64,000 bases of DNA from Caballeronia grimmiae (GTDB lineage: Bacteria > Pseudomonadota > Gammaproteobacteria > Burkholderiales > Burkholderiaceae), in assembly GCF_000698555.1 (NCBI RefSeq), contig NZ_JFHE01000013.1:62001-126000 (forward strand). The letters run 5' to 3'. The position numbers were made by a program, and so were the translations under genes. Below the pieces are notes generated by a model. It was not told where the DNA came from, ran no database searches, and saw only the letters and a list, made by a program, of their open reading frames with translations. Positions 28,456 to 37,813 of the stretch are shown here, in pieces. Within the stretch, counting starts at the first letter, position 1; every line of letters begins with the position of its first letter.

Positions 28456-28757
28456 GATTGCCTCGGCGCGTCGTATAAGTGGGTGGTTTGAATTATAGGT
28501 ACGCGATACGGCCCCGATGCTTGACCTTGCATAGGAATTGCACCAAGAAAGCCGATCGTTTCTTGCCGCTACACAGCAATCGCCGTGCGTCGCGCGACAA
28601 AGGCGGGATCATAACAATGAACTTAAGAAAACGCTTAGGCCCGCGCCGGCTCGAATTGGAATGAAACCTGCTCAATCGGGTGCGATTACCGCAAGCGGAC
28701 GCCCGCGCGAGGCCAAACCCTCGCCGAGATCGATCCGATCCACTCGAGAGGACCACG
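28456..28757. other. Divergent intergenic region between fdnG and the BrkB gene
   Basis: About 300 bp with no supported gene. A perfect TATAAT (minus strand, 28497-28492) lies 37 nt upstream of the fdnG start and is a candidate -10 box, but no good -35 was found at the usual distance. On the plus strand GAGAGGA at 28746-28752 is the ribosome binding site of the BrkB gene. Confidence 0.5.
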
Positions 28758-30047
28758 ATGAGCTCCGTTTCCACGCAAAAATTAGAGGCAGCTGTCAAGA
28801 AAGACGCGTCGTGGGCGATGAACGCGCTCAAGCAGTTCTCCGAGAACCGCTGCGCCGCGATGGCCGCGAGCATCGCGTTTTATTCGGCCTTCTCGCTTGC
28901 ACCGACGCTCGTGATGGTGATCGCCGTCGCGGGCTGGGTCTTCGGCCCTGAAGCGGCGCGCGGGCAGTTGTTTCATCAGGTCAACGGGCTGATCGGCGAT
29001 CAGGCGGCGGCGGGCGTGCAGAGCATCGTCGAGAACGCGCATCGCAGCGGCGGCACGGGGATCGCCGCGATCATCTCGTTCGTGCTGCTGGCCGTGGGCG
29101 CATCGGCGACGTTCTCATCGCTCAACACGGCGCTCAACATCGTCTGGCCGCTGACGGGCGAGCAACGCTCGAGCGTCATGGCGATGGTGCGCGTGCGGCT
29201 CGTGTCGTTCGGGCTCGTGCTGGGCGTCGCGTTTCTGCTGATCGTCTCGCTCGTGCTCGATACGGCGATTCAGGCGGTCGGCATGTGGCTGTGGGGCGAT
29301 TCGCCGTTCGTGATCATCGGCGACATCGTGCAACTGGTCGTGGGGCTCGCGATTCTGACGGTCGCGTTCGGCGCGCTGCTGAAGTTTCTGCCCGACGCGC
29401 CGGTCCATTGGCGCGATGCGCTCGTCGGCGGGCTCGTCGCGGCGCTGCTGTTTTCCGCGGGAAAGAAGCTGTTCGCGTTCTATCTGACGCACGCGGGCAC
29501 GGCCAGCGCGTTCGGCGCGGCGGGATCGCTCGCGGTGCTGCTCATGTGGCTTTACTTTTCGGCGGCCGTTCTGCTGCTGGGCGCGGAGTTCTCGGCGGCG
29601 CGCGCGCGGATGCACGATCCGCGCGGCCCCGGCGGCGTGCAGAGCGGCGGGCGCGTTCCGCCCGGCAGCCGCGCGAAAATCGGCTCGATGCTCGCCGGCT
29701 CGACGCGCGTCGGCATGCCAGCGGCTCAGGTTACTTCAGCGACTTCCGGCGATGCCGCCCCGCGTCCCATCGCGCTTCCTGCCGCCGCCACAGATACCGG
29801 CGCGCTGGGGCCCCGCCCTGATAAGGCATCGGCGGTGACGCGGGCACTCGCGTTGTCACGCACGATCGCTCGGGCGGAATCGACGGCCACGCGTGCAACC
29901 GCCGTCGCGATGGTCGGCGCGGGCCGCAAGGCTTCGCACGCGAACGCCGCCGTGAAACGGCATCCGTGGCGCGCGGTGTTCGTTGCGGCAAGCGCGGGCA
30001 TGGCGGTGGCGTTGCTCTCGAAGCACGATTCGTCTCGCAGGGATTGA
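28758..30047 (+). CDS. YihY/BrkB-family inner-membrane protein with a long C-terminal extension
   Basis: A 429-residue protein. Residues 20-290 are the YihY/BrkB (virulence factor BrkB, formerly mis-called RNase BN) domain with about six membrane helices, including the conserved ASIAFYSAFSLAPTL opening and the GAAGSLAVLLMWLYFSA segment. Residues about 300-429 are an unusual Ala/Arg-rich extension that ends in a hydrophobic segment beginning HPWRAVFVAASAG (from residue 402). That ending resembles the C-terminal anchor of YqjD/ElaB-type ribosome-associated membrane proteins. Start chosen at the ATG after a GAGAGGA site. Function of the family is unknown. Confidence 0.85.
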   Translation: MSSVSTQKLEAAVKKDASWAMNALKQFSENRCAAMAASIAFYSAFSLAPTLVMVIAVAGWVFGPEAARGQLFHQVNGLIGDQAAAGVQSIVENAHRSGGTGIAAIISFVLLAVGASATFSSLNTALNIVWPLTGEQRSSVMAMVRVRLVSFGLVLGVAFLLIVSLVLDTAIQAVGMWLWGDSPFVIIGDIVQLVVGLAILTVAFGALLKFLPDAPVHWRDALVGGLVAALLFSAGKKLFAFYLTHAGTASAFGAAGSLAVLLMWLYFSAAVLLLGAEFSAARARMHDPRGPGGVQSGGRVPPGSRAKIGSMLAGSTRVGMPAAQVTSATSGDAAPRPIALPAAATDTGALGPRPDKASAVTRALALSRTIARAESTATRATAVAMVGAGRKASHANAAVKRHPWRAVFVAASAGMAVALLSKHDSSRRD

Positions 30048-30338
30048 CGAGCCGCCTAAGGAGAATCGTGCGCGTGACGTTTATCAACGAAATCGCAACC
30101 AATCCGTCGGGAAGAACTACCGCCCGAACTTCGGGGAAACTCCCTGCGGAACTTTCAATGAGCAGCACTGTCGTCGCGAAAACAACTGCCGAATTGCCGC
30201 AGAACGTGCGTGGGCGGGCGTTCGGCTACTGTGTGTGTTTTTCGAGACACTCTATTTTTTTCGTTTTTTAAGTTACGAAACGTTGCGTTATTCTCTGCGC
30301 CGGTAACAACGATATTAATCATTCGCGTGGAGAATTCG
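30048..30338 (+). promoter_or_regulatory. Upstream region of the porin gene
   Basis: About 290 bp without a supported gene. It includes an AT-rich tract (30237-30300, several T-runs) and a ribosome binding site GTGGAGAA at 30327-30334, just before the porin ATG. Strongly expressed porin genes usually have such AT-rich upstream tracts. No confident -35/-10 pair was assigned. Confidence 0.4.
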
Positions 30339-31505
30339 ATGAAACGATTCGCACTGACGTCCCTCTCGCTGGCCTTGCTCGGCGCAGCTGGCGCAGCACA
30401 GGCACAAACGAGCGTGACGCTGTATGGCGTGATCGATACCGGCCTGGCCTATGTGAGCCACGCCAATGCGGCTGGCGACCACCTGTTCGGTATGGTCAAC
30501 GGCACGCTGTCCGGTCCGCGCTGGGGCTTGAAGGGTCAGGAAGATCTGGGCGGCGGTCTGAAGGCGCTGTTCCAGTTGGAAAGCGGCTTCGATCCGGGCA
30601 CGGGCCGTCTGAACCAGGGTGGCCGCGAATTCGGCCGTCAGGCATTCGTCGGTTTGAGCGGCAACCAGTGGGGTACGGTCACGCTGGGTCGTCAATATGA
30701 CCCGTCGGTCGACATGGTTCAAGGCCTCACGGCTGACAACTACTGGGGCGCAGCGTTCGCAACCCCGGGCGACGTCGACAACTACGACAACAGCCTGCGC
30801 GTGAGCAACGCTGTCAAGTACGTTTCGCCGGTGTTCTCGGGCTTCCAGTTCGAAGGCATCTACGGTTTCAGCAACCTGGCGGGCACGACCGGCCAGGGCC
30901 AGACCTGGGGCGGCGCGGTCACGTATAACAACGGTCCCCTCGGCGTGGCCGGCAGCTACCTGTACGTGAACAACCCGAGCGCAAACCGCGCGACCGGCTG
31001 GAACAGCCCGTCGTCGGATTCGCTGTTCAACAGCGTGATCAACAGCGGCTACTCGACGGCACACGCAATCGGCATCGCACGCGGCGCCGGCCAGTACGCC
31101 TTCGGTCCGTTCACGGTTGGCGCGTCGTACAGCTTCGCGCAGTACAAGAACGACGGCAACTCGCTGTTCCAGGAGCAAGAGAAGTTCAACGTCGGCAACG
31201 CGTTCGTGAACTTCCAGCTGACGCCGGCTACCCTGCTGGGCCTCGGCTACACGTACACGCACGCAAGCGGCGACACGTCGGCGAACTACCACCAGGTCAG
31301 CCTGGGCGCCGACTACGCCCTGTCGAAGCGCACCGACGTCTACGCTGTCGGCGCGTACCAGCACGCAAGCGGCACGCAGCGCGTGACAAACGCCGACGGC
31401 ACGTCGTCGACGGTCGGCGCGACGGCTTCGATCAGCGACTTCGGCTTCGACAGCGGCCGCAGCCACCAGGAACTCGTCCTGATCGGCCTGCGCCACAAGT
31501 TCTAA
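30339..31505 (+). CDS. Outer-membrane porin, Gram-negative type 4 (trimeric, general porin)
   Basis: A 388-residue outer-membrane beta-barrel. Residues 1-22 form a signal peptide ending AQA before QTSVTLYGVIDTGLAY, the hallmark opening of Burkholderia porins. Conserved LSGPRWGLKGQEDLGGGLKA and the terminal beta-strand ending in Phe (GLRHKF) support outer-membrane assembly by BAM. Codon choice is strongly biased, with few rare codons, consistent with high expression. It is followed by a strong terminator and is monocistronic. Confidence 0.97.
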   Translation: MKRFALTSLSLALLGAAGAAQAQTSVTLYGVIDTGLAYVSHANAAGDHLFGMVNGTLSGPRWGLKGQEDLGGGLKALFQLESGFDPGTGRLNQGGREFGRQAFVGLSGNQWGTVTLGRQYDPSVDMVQGLTADNYWGAAFATPGDVDNYDNSLRVSNAVKYVSPVFSGFQFEGIYGFSNLAGTTGQGQTWGGAVTYNNGPLGVAGSYLYVNNPSANRATGWNSPSSDSLFNSVINSGYSTAHAIGIARGAGQYAFGPFTVGASYSFAQYKNDGNSLFQEQEKFNVGNAFVNFQLTPATLLGLGYTYTHASGDTSANYHQVSLGADYALSKRTDVYAVGAYQHASGTQRVTNADGTSSTVGATASISDFGFDSGRSHQELVLIGLRHKF

Positions 31506-31568
31506 TAAGAACTGACAACCGGCAGACGTGGCACGCGAGTGCCGCGTCGGCGGACAGCAGCATCTCGA

Positions 31569-31600
31569 ACAGCCATCGGTTTCCGATGGCTGTTTTTTTT
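31569..31600 (+). terminator. Rho-independent terminator of the porin gene
   Basis: ACAGCCATCGG (31569-31579) pairs perfectly with CCGATGGCTGT (31583-31593) around a TTT loop, followed by eight T residues. It begins 63 bp after the porin stop. Confidence 0.95.
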
Positions 31601-31712
31601 GCGTTTACCGTTTGAGCCGCGATGAATTGCCGCTTGCAACCGATCAGGCGAGTTCAGCCGCGCGAGTGAATGCAAAATGGCTCGCTCGATACCGTCCTGC
31701 GGAGTGCTTTGG

Positions 31713-32679
31713 ATGACCTCACGTGCGCTTGCTTCGCTCTGGCTTTGCGCCATTGCCGCACTCATGTCCGGCTGCGCGTCCCAGGCGCTCCCGCGTCATG
31801 TCGACGCTGCACGGTCCTTGCCGATGATCGTCGCGCATCGCGGCGGCACGGCCGATTTCCCCGAGAACACCTTGCTTGCGATCAGCGGCGCGCTGGAACA
31901 CCAGGCGGACGCAATCTGGCTGTCCGTCCAACTGACGCGCGATGGCGTGCCGGTGCTGTATCGCCCGGCGGATTTATCGGCGAACACGGACGGCCGAGGC
32001 ACGGTCGCGAACATGGAGTTCGCGGCACTCGCCCAGCTGAACGCCGGCTTCAACTTCGCGAGCACCGAGGCCAACGGCGCGACGATGTTTCCGTATCGCG
32101 CGCATCCGCTGCGAGTTCCGACGCTCGCGGAGGCGCTCAACGCCATTCCGCCGTCGATTCCCGTGATGCTCGACATGAAAGCGCTGCCGGCCGACCGTCA
32201 GGCGGCAGCCGTGGCCCGCGTGCTCGACGAGGCGAACGCCTGGGATCGCACGCTGCTCTATTCGACCGATGCCGCGTATCAGACCGCGTTCGCGGCCTAT
32301 CCGCGCGCGCCTGTTCGAATCGCGCGATGCGACTCGTGGCCGGCTTGCGAATGTCGCGCTGGCGCATGATTGCAGCCCGCCGCCGCCCGGTGCGTGGGCA
32401 GCGTTCGAGTGGTCGAGAAAGATGGAACTGGTCGAGACGTTCACGCTGGGCGAAGCGCGTTCAGCGGTGAACGCGAAGCTATGGACGCCGCAAGCGATGA
32501 CCTGCTTCCGCGCGCGCGGCGATGCCCATGTGATGGCAATCGGCGTCGACGATGCGGAGGCTTATCGCGCCGCCGCGTGTCTCGGCATCGACGCCGTGCT
32601 GGTGGATTCGCCGCGCACGATGCAGGCGATCAGGGAGCGCATCGGCCAGCCGCTGCAATGCGCGGACGAGGCGCACTAG
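31713..32679 (+). pseudogene. Glycerophosphodiester phosphodiesterase-family lipoprotein, frameshifted
   Basis: The N-terminus is a lipoprotein signal (MTSRALASLW, hydrophobic stretch, lipobox MSGC), then a GDPD-like TIM-barrel start with VAHRGGTADFPENTLLAI. The frame diverges after AAYPRAP at about 32306-32314 within a CGCGCGC tract and ends at 32369. The natural continuation (LFESRDATRGRLANVALAH to CADEAH) is in another frame up to 32679. Joining the two gives about 320 residues. The GDPD catalytic Glu-x-Asp and His-Asp positions read IWLSV and YRPAD, so even the intact family member may not be a classical phosphodiesterase. The frameshift could be a sequencing error in the GC repeat. Confidence 0.78.
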
Positions 32680-32685
32680 ACCGAC

Positions 32686-33558
32686 TCAATCTTGCGGCGC
32701 GTTGCCCGCTGCCTCGACGTCCTGCGCGAGCGTCTGCGCGGGCGCGTCCGACCCGCCGGGCGGCACATCGCCGATGACGAGCCGCGGCACCGTTGCGCGC
32801 GTCTCGCGCGGACGCAGCGGCACGTCGGCGAGATCGGTCCACGACGGGTTCGGAATTTCCCCGAAAAGCTGCCGCAGACGCTCGCCCCAGCTCCGGTTGA
32901 TCATCTGGTAATAGGCGCTGTTGTTGTCGAGCGTGGCGAAGCGCGTGACCCGCAGCGAATCCTTTTCGTAGACCAGCAGATCGAGCGGCAAACCGACGGA
33001 GAGGTTCGAGCGCAGCGTCGAGTCCATCGAGATGAGCGCGCATTTGGCGGCTTCGTCGAGCGGGGAGGCAGGCGTGATGACGCGATCGATGATCGGCTTG
33101 CCGTACTTCGATTCGCCGATCTGGAAATACGGCGAGACGCGCGTCGATTCGATGAAATTGCCCGCCGCGTAGACCATGAACATGCGCGGGCCCTGCCCTT
33201 CGATCTGCCCGCCCAGAATGAAGCTGCAATTGAAGTCGACGCTGAATTCCGCGAGCGACATCGCGTCGCGCCGATGCACCTCGCGCACCGCGTCGCCGAC
33301 GATGCGCGCGGCCTCGGCCATCGTTGCGCAGTTGTAGAGCGTCGGCGCGTCGGGGCCGGCGGGTTCGGCGAGCAGTTGCGTGACGGCCTGCGTCAGCGCG
33401 AGATTGCCGGCTGCGAGCAGCACGATGACGCGTTCCCCGGGCTGTTCGAAAACGGCCATCTTGCGAGCGGCGCTGACGTGGTCAACGCCCGCGTTGGTGC
33501 GCGTGTCCGACAGGAACACGAGGCCCTCGTCCACGCACATGCCCACGCAGTAAGTCAT
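32686..33558 (-). CDS. Proteasome-type protease, Anbu/BPH family
   Basis: A 290-residue Ntn-hydrolase of the bacterial proteasome homologue type. After Met removal, Thr2 (MTYCVGMCVDEGLVFLSDTR) is the expected N-terminal nucleophile, with Lys33 in SAARKMAVF in the usual catalytic position. The middle has the Anbu-like AAGNLALTQAVTQLL segment. The N-terminal nucleophile fixes the start at 33558; longer in-frame starts would block processing. Anbu forms ring or helical oligomers of uncertain function. The usual partners (ATP-grasp, alpha-E, transglutaminase genes) are not adjacent. Confidence 0.9.
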   Translation of the reverse strand: MTYCVGMCVDEGLVFLSDTRTNAGVDHVSAARKMAVFEQPGERVIVLLAAGNLALTQAVTQLLAEPAGPDAPTLYNCATMAEAARIVGDAVREVHRRDAMSLAEFSVDFNCSFILGGQIEGQGPRMFMVYAAGNFIESTRVSPYFQIGESKYGKPIIDRVITPASPLDEAAKCALISMDSTLRSNLSVGLPLDLLVYEKDSLRVTRFATLDNNSAYYQMINRSWGERLRQLFGEIPNPSWTDLADVPLRPRETRATVPRLVIGDVPPGGSDAPAQTLAQDVEAAGNAPQD

Positions 33559-33721
33559 GTCGATATACCTAAAAAACAGAAACCAGGCCGCCATTGTAGC
33601 GATCACGCCGGCGCATCGCAGCGCGCTTGCTCAAATCGGATTAACGGCAGGCACGGACCTGCGCTTGAGCGACGCATGCGCTTTTGCATTTCGCGCTAGA
33701 CTCGGCGCTCATTCGCGTTTT

Positions 33722-35296
33722 ATGCCTCCGTCGCCGTTCATGCAAGAAGATTCCCTCGCCGATGCCCTGCTCGCCGGTCTCGCGCGCCCGATCGTTTTCG
33801 TCGATCTGGAGACGACCGGCAGCGACGCAACCGCCGATCGCATCACCGAGATCGGCGTGGTAGAAGCGAGCACGGCCGGCATCGAGCGCTGGAGCGTGCT
33901 CGTCGATCCGGGCCTGCCGGTGCCGCCGTTCGTCGCGCGTCTGACCGGCATCGACGATGCGATGCTGCGCGGCCAGCCGAGTTTCGAATCGCTCGCGCCC
34001 GCGCTTGCCGAGCGGCTGCACGGCAAGCTTTTCGTCGCGCACAACGCGCGTTTCGATTACGGCTTTCTGAAGAACGAGTTTCGCCGCGCGGGCATCGCGT
34101 TTCGCGCGGATACGCTTTGCACGGTGCGGCTGTCGCGCGCGCTGTTTCCCTCTGTCGAGCGGCATGGGCTGGACGCGCTGATCGCGCGGCTGGATCTCGC
34201 GCCGCAAGGACGCCACCGCGCGCTGGCGGATGCTGATTTGCTCTGGCAGTTCTGGCAGAAGATCCACGAGCTTTATTCGCAGGAACTCGTCGATGCCGCC
34301 GTGAAGGCGCTCGTCAGGCGCGCGAGTCTGCCTGCCGCGCTGCCCGAAGGCGCGCTGGATGCGCTGCCGTCATCGCCCGGCGTGTATCTCTTTCATGGCG
34401 ATGACGACGTGCCACTTTACGTCGGCAAGAGCATCAACCTGAAGCAGCGTGTGGGGGCGCATTTTTCCGGCGATCATCGGCTGGCGAAAGATTTGTCGAT
34501 ATCGCAGGCGATACGGCGGATCGATTATCGCGAGACGGTCGGGGAACTTGGCGCGTTGTTGCTGGAAGCGAAGCTCGTGAAGGAGTTGCAGCCGGTACAC
34601 AACCGGCTGCTGAAGCGCGCAGCGGCGACGTGCGCGTGGCAATGGCTGCCGGGTGCGCCCGCGCCGACGCTGTTGCGTGCCAGCAAGCGGGATTTGTCGC
34701 GCGAGCCGCATTTGTTTGGCGTGTTTTCGTCGCGTGCGAAGGCGCATGCGTTCATGCGTCATCTCGCCGATGAACACAAGCTGTGTCCGGCGACGCTGGG
34801 CATCGAGAAAGCGCCGCCGGGGAAACTGCGCGGGTGCTTCGGGTATCAGGTGAGGCGTTGTCTGGGCGCGTGTGCCGGTGCGGAATCGCTTGCGGATCAC
34901 GCGGCGCGGGCGCTGGTTGCGCTGGAACACGCGCGCGTGGTGCGGTGGCCGCATGAGGGGCCGGTTGCGATCGCCGAGTACGATGCGGGCACGGGAGGCG
35001 AGGCCTGGCATGTGATCGATCGATGGTGTTACCTGGGTACGTGCGGCGCGCGTGATGGAATTGCTGCGGTGCTCGCTGATGCGCCCGAGCTGCGGCCCTT
35101 CGATGCGGATGTTTATGCATTGATTGCCAGGCGGATCGCGTCGGGGCAGCTTGAGTGGATCGCGTGTGATGCGCGGCCGTCGTTTAGTCTCGTGGTGCAG
35201 GAAGCGGTTGTGGTTTCGGAGAAGCGGGTGGGGATGCGGCGGCGTGTGCCGGTGAAGGCCGTTACGAATGTGGGGCAGCTTGGGTTGCTCGGGTAG
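33722..35296 (+). CDS. DEDDh exonuclease fused to a UvrC-like GIY-YIG nuclease domain (DnaQ-UvrC type)
   Basis: A 524-residue two-nuclease protein. Residues about 20-185 are a DnaQ/epsilon-like 3'-5' exonuclease: IVFVDLETTGSD, HNARFDYGFLKNEF and HRALADADLLW supply the acidic residues and the histidine. Residues about 220-300 are a GIY-YIG domain with SSPGVYLFHG and PLYVGKSINLKQRV. The C-terminal part with a CFGYQVRRCLGAC motif resembles the Cho/UvrC family cysteine region. Such proteins are known as second UvrC-like incision nucleases and are thought to act in DNA repair. Another ATG six codons downstream (MQEDSL) is possible. Codon use becomes less GC-rich toward the 3' end. Confidence 0.88.
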   Translation: MPPSPFMQEDSLADALLAGLARPIVFVDLETTGSDATADRITEIGVVEASTAGIERWSVLVDPGLPVPPFVARLTGIDDAMLRGQPSFESLAPALAERLHGKLFVAHNARFDYGFLKNEFRRAGIAFRADTLCTVRLSRALFPSVERHGLDALIARLDLAPQGRHRALADADLLWQFWQKIHELYSQELVDAAVKALVRRASLPAALPEGALDALPSSPGVYLFHGDDDVPLYVGKSINLKQRVGAHFSGDHRLAKDLSISQAIRRIDYRETVGELGALLLEAKLVKELQPVHNRLLKRAAATCAWQWLPGAPAPTLLRASKRDLSREPHLFGVFSSRAKAHAFMRHLADEHKLCPATLGIEKAPPGKLRGCFGYQVRRCLGACAGAESLADHAARALVALEHARVVRWPHEGPVAIAEYDAGTGGEAWHVIDRWCYLGTCGARDGIAAVLADAPELRPFDADVYALIARRIASGQLEWIACDARPSFSLVVQEAVVVSEKRVGMRRRVPVKAVTNVGQLGLLG

Positions 35297-35756
35297 ATCG
35301 TGGGCTTTGCGGGGGTGGGGGCGATCGTCATGGAGTGCGCGGCTGGCTTTCACACGCTGGTGCAAAGCTATGGCTGGAATGTGCCAGAGGCTAGACAACA
35401 GAATTTGCGGAGTAGTTTTAGGCTTTGCACCAAGAAACAGGACAAGTGTGAGCGAGACGCATCGGCCGGTCATTGCTCATATCGAGCAGCCCCGCTCGGT
35501 CGATGCGGCGCAAAAGCGGAGGCTCGTCATCTGGCGGCGCTTGCGTGCGACTGAATTGCGCTGGTGACGTACAAGCGGTTTTAGCGGTGAAACAAGGGAC
35601 GTTCGACTAGCGGAGACCGCCTGAAGGTTGCGGGCGCGGCATGGCGCTTCAAACCATGCCCGCGTGGATATGCCCCGGTTTTCACTCGACGCCTATCGCC
35701 GGCCATTTTTCGTTGTGCGTTGACGCTGCTCCATCGCGCCTTCTAGGCGGCCTTCC
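35297..35756. other. Intergenic region between the exonuclease and the bcpB exporter gene
   Basis: About 460 bp between two convergent genes. Short open frames exist here on the plus strand, but none has a plausible start, codon pattern or recognisable family, so none is called. No terminator with a clear T-run was identified. It marks the left boundary of the accessory region, and no copy of the tRNA 3' end (a possible attachment site) was seen. Confidence 0.5.
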
Positions 35757-37556
35757 TCAAAGTTGCGCCGTCACCTGGAAACCGACGGTCACGCGGGAAG
35801 TCGCAAACGCCGATGGCTTGTAGATCGGCGTCCCCGCGAATACGTCGTAGCTCAGTCCGGCATACTTGCCCGGGATGCCCCCGCGTACACCGACGACCGC
35901 ACCGACCAATTGCGTGCCCGCCAGGAACGCGGTGTTCGGCCCGAACACGCGGCCGTAGTCGATGCCGGCATAGAGCGACTGCCCGGTCTTGCCGATCGGC
36001 GCCTGCAACTCGTTGCGCCAGTAGAAACCTTTTTCGCCCGCCAGCATCTGCTCGCCATCGAAGCCCCGCACCGTGTAGCGGCTGCCGATCGTCAAGTCGT
36101 CGACGTAGAACAACGTATCGTTCGTGTATTGGCCGTGGAACGTCGTGACGTAGCGCAGCGCCTGCGACGCGACCGCGAACGGCACCGACAGATTCGCGTC
36201 GAACACGGCCATGCGGAAACGATACGTCGGGCCGCTCGGTTTAGTTGCGGGCGTGGGCGCGATGACGCCATCGTCGGGCGGCGACGCCGGATCGAGCGTC
36301 GCGCCAAGCCCGCCCATGCCTTGCCGATACGCCAGCGTCCCATCGAACTGCGCACCGCCGAAGTAATGTCGATCGGTCAGGCCCGCTTCGAAGAACGTGT
36401 TGTTGCGGTGTTGCAGCGTGATTTCGGTGTCGTCGATGAAGCTCGCGCCGAAGCGCTTCGACAATTGTACGTAGCCGCCGAACACATCGTTCTGGTCACG
36501 GCGCAGTACGCGGGCGAGCTTCAGCCCGGCCGACTGCGAATTGCCGCTCGACACGAAGGTCTGGTTCACGCCCGCGATCTGCTGGTAGTACGTGTTCGTA
36601 TTGCCGAACAGCGTCGCCGTCCAGTAGCCCCACGGCATCGAATATGAGCCGTTGAAGCCGTGCGAGCCGAGCGCCTTGTCCTTGAAGTACAGGTCTTGGC
36701 TGGCGCCAAGCGTCAGGATGTCGTTCAACCCGAGCAGGTTGTCGATGCCAAGACTGACGTTGCCTTGCAGCTTGCCGGTCGCGCGGCTGCCGGAGTTGTC
36801 GACCGATGCGACGAGGCTCCACGGCTTTGCACGCTTCAGCGTGAGCACGACATCGCTTTCGCCGGGCACGCTGGTGGGCTCGATCTTCATCGCGACGTCC
36901 TGGCTGGCGACGCGCTTCATCTGTTCGAGGCCTTGCTCGAGGTCGCGCAGGTTCAGCACGTCCCCGGGGCTCGCGGGGAAGGCGGTTTTCCATGTGCCCC
37001 ATGAGACGGGATCGGCGAACCGCACTTCGCGGATGAGCCCGGGCACCAGCGCAACCTTGAGCGTGCCGCTCGACAGGTCTTGTTCGGGCAGCAGCACGCG
37101 CGTCGTCACTAGACCGCGGCTGAGGATTGCTTGCTGAAGGCCCATTGTGATCAGATTCACGCCGTCCTTGCCGACGCATTGCCCCTTGTAGTGATCGAGC
37201 CATTCGCGCGCGAAGGCGAACGGGTCCATCGGCAGTGACGATGCGCCTTTGTCGCGCACCGCTTCGGGTAACGTTGCCGGCGCATCGAGCGCGAACGTGC
37301 CGATCCGAAAGCACGGCGATTCGTTCGGCAGGTCGGGATAGACCCCGGCTGTTGGAACCGTCGAACGTACTGTCGGCGCTTGGACCGCTGCCTCTCGCTG
37401 CTGCGCTTCGCGTTGCTGCTGAATCTGCTGATTCTGCTCGGCGTTGGCGCGTGCGGAAGCAGCTTGATCGGCGGGCGTCGGCGCTTGTTGCGCGTGGACG
37501 GCGAGTGTGACCACGGCTGTGAGCGGCAAAGCCGCCAGCCTTTTCCTGTTTCTCAT
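35757..37556 (-). CDS. bcpB: Two-partner secretion outer-membrane transporter (TpsB/CdiB, BcpB-type)
   Basis: A 599-residue ShlB/FhaC/CdiB-family transporter that exports a large TpsA/CdiA exoprotein. It has a signal peptide ending VHA (residue 22), a Gln-rich linker, the POTRA region starting near ESPCFRIGTF, and a 16-strand barrel with the conserved YTVRGFDGEQ motif that lines the pore, ending VTAQL. It looks intact. In Burkholderia bcpAIOB loci the exporter is encoded downstream of the toxin and immunity genes, as here. Its substrate gene is missing its body, so the exporter is either orphaned or serves another TpsA. Confidence 0.93.
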   Translation of the reverse strand: MRNRKRLAALPLTAVVTLAVHAQQAPTPADQAASARANAEQNQQIQQQREAQQREAAVQAPTVRSTVPTAGVYPDLPNESPCFRIGTFALDAPATLPEAVRDKGASSLPMDPFAFAREWLDHYKGQCVGKDGVNLITMGLQQAILSRGLVTTRVLLPEQDLSSGTLKVALVPGLIREVRFADPVSWGTWKTAFPASPGDVLNLRDLEQGLEQMKRVASQDVAMKIEPTSVPGESDVVLTLKRAKPWSLVASVDNSGSRATGKLQGNVSLGIDNLLGLNDILTLGASQDLYFKDKALGSHGFNGSYSMPWGYWTATLFGNTNTYYQQIAGVNQTFVSSGNSQSAGLKLARVLRRDQNDVFGGYVQLSKRFGASFIDDTEITLQHRNNTFFEAGLTDRHYFGGAQFDGTLAYRQGMGGLGATLDPASPPDDGVIAPTPATKPSGPTYRFRMAVFDANLSVPFAVASQALRYVTTFHGQYTNDTLFYVDDLTIGSRYTVRGFDGEQMLAGEKGFYWRNELQAPIGKTGQSLYAGIDYGRVFGPNTAFLAGTQLVGAVVGVRGGIPGKYAGLSYDVFAGTPIYKPSAFATSRVTVGFQVTAQL

Positions 37557-37813
37557 GCTACCTACTAAGAATCACGGTCTCGATACGGTGGTCGAGCCAT
37601 TCACTAAATCTCGCTCCTGCTCAAACGCCCGTGCGTTGCAACTCACACTGGTCTGTGCGTGTCCGAGCTCCGGCTCACCGGGCGATGGCCCGAAGACGCC
37701 GGGCAGGATCCTGTGACCGCGTGTCGTCCAGGTTGTCGAGAGAACGCTCATCGCGATGCCAGTCTGAACGATGCTACAAACGACGACCCAGCTCGATGGC
37801 TAGGTGTATTGCT
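37557..37813 (-). other. Gap between the exporter and the immunity gene, position of bcpO
   Basis: 257 bp where Burkholderia bcpAIOB loci normally carry bcpO, a small lipoprotein gene. No signal peptide or lipobox could be found in any minus-strand frame here, so bcpO appears absent or degraded beyond recognition. Confidence 0.45.

Noticed and set aside
28440-28560. Possible sigma-54 promoter (TGGTGC...TGC) upstream of fdnG
   Set aside because: The GG-to-GC spacing is 12 instead of 10 bases, so it does not fit the -24/-12 pattern.
35268-35567. 99-codon plus-strand frame after the exonuclease gene
   Set aside because: It begins inside the exonuclease gene in another frame and is Trp/Arg-rich, without family signature.
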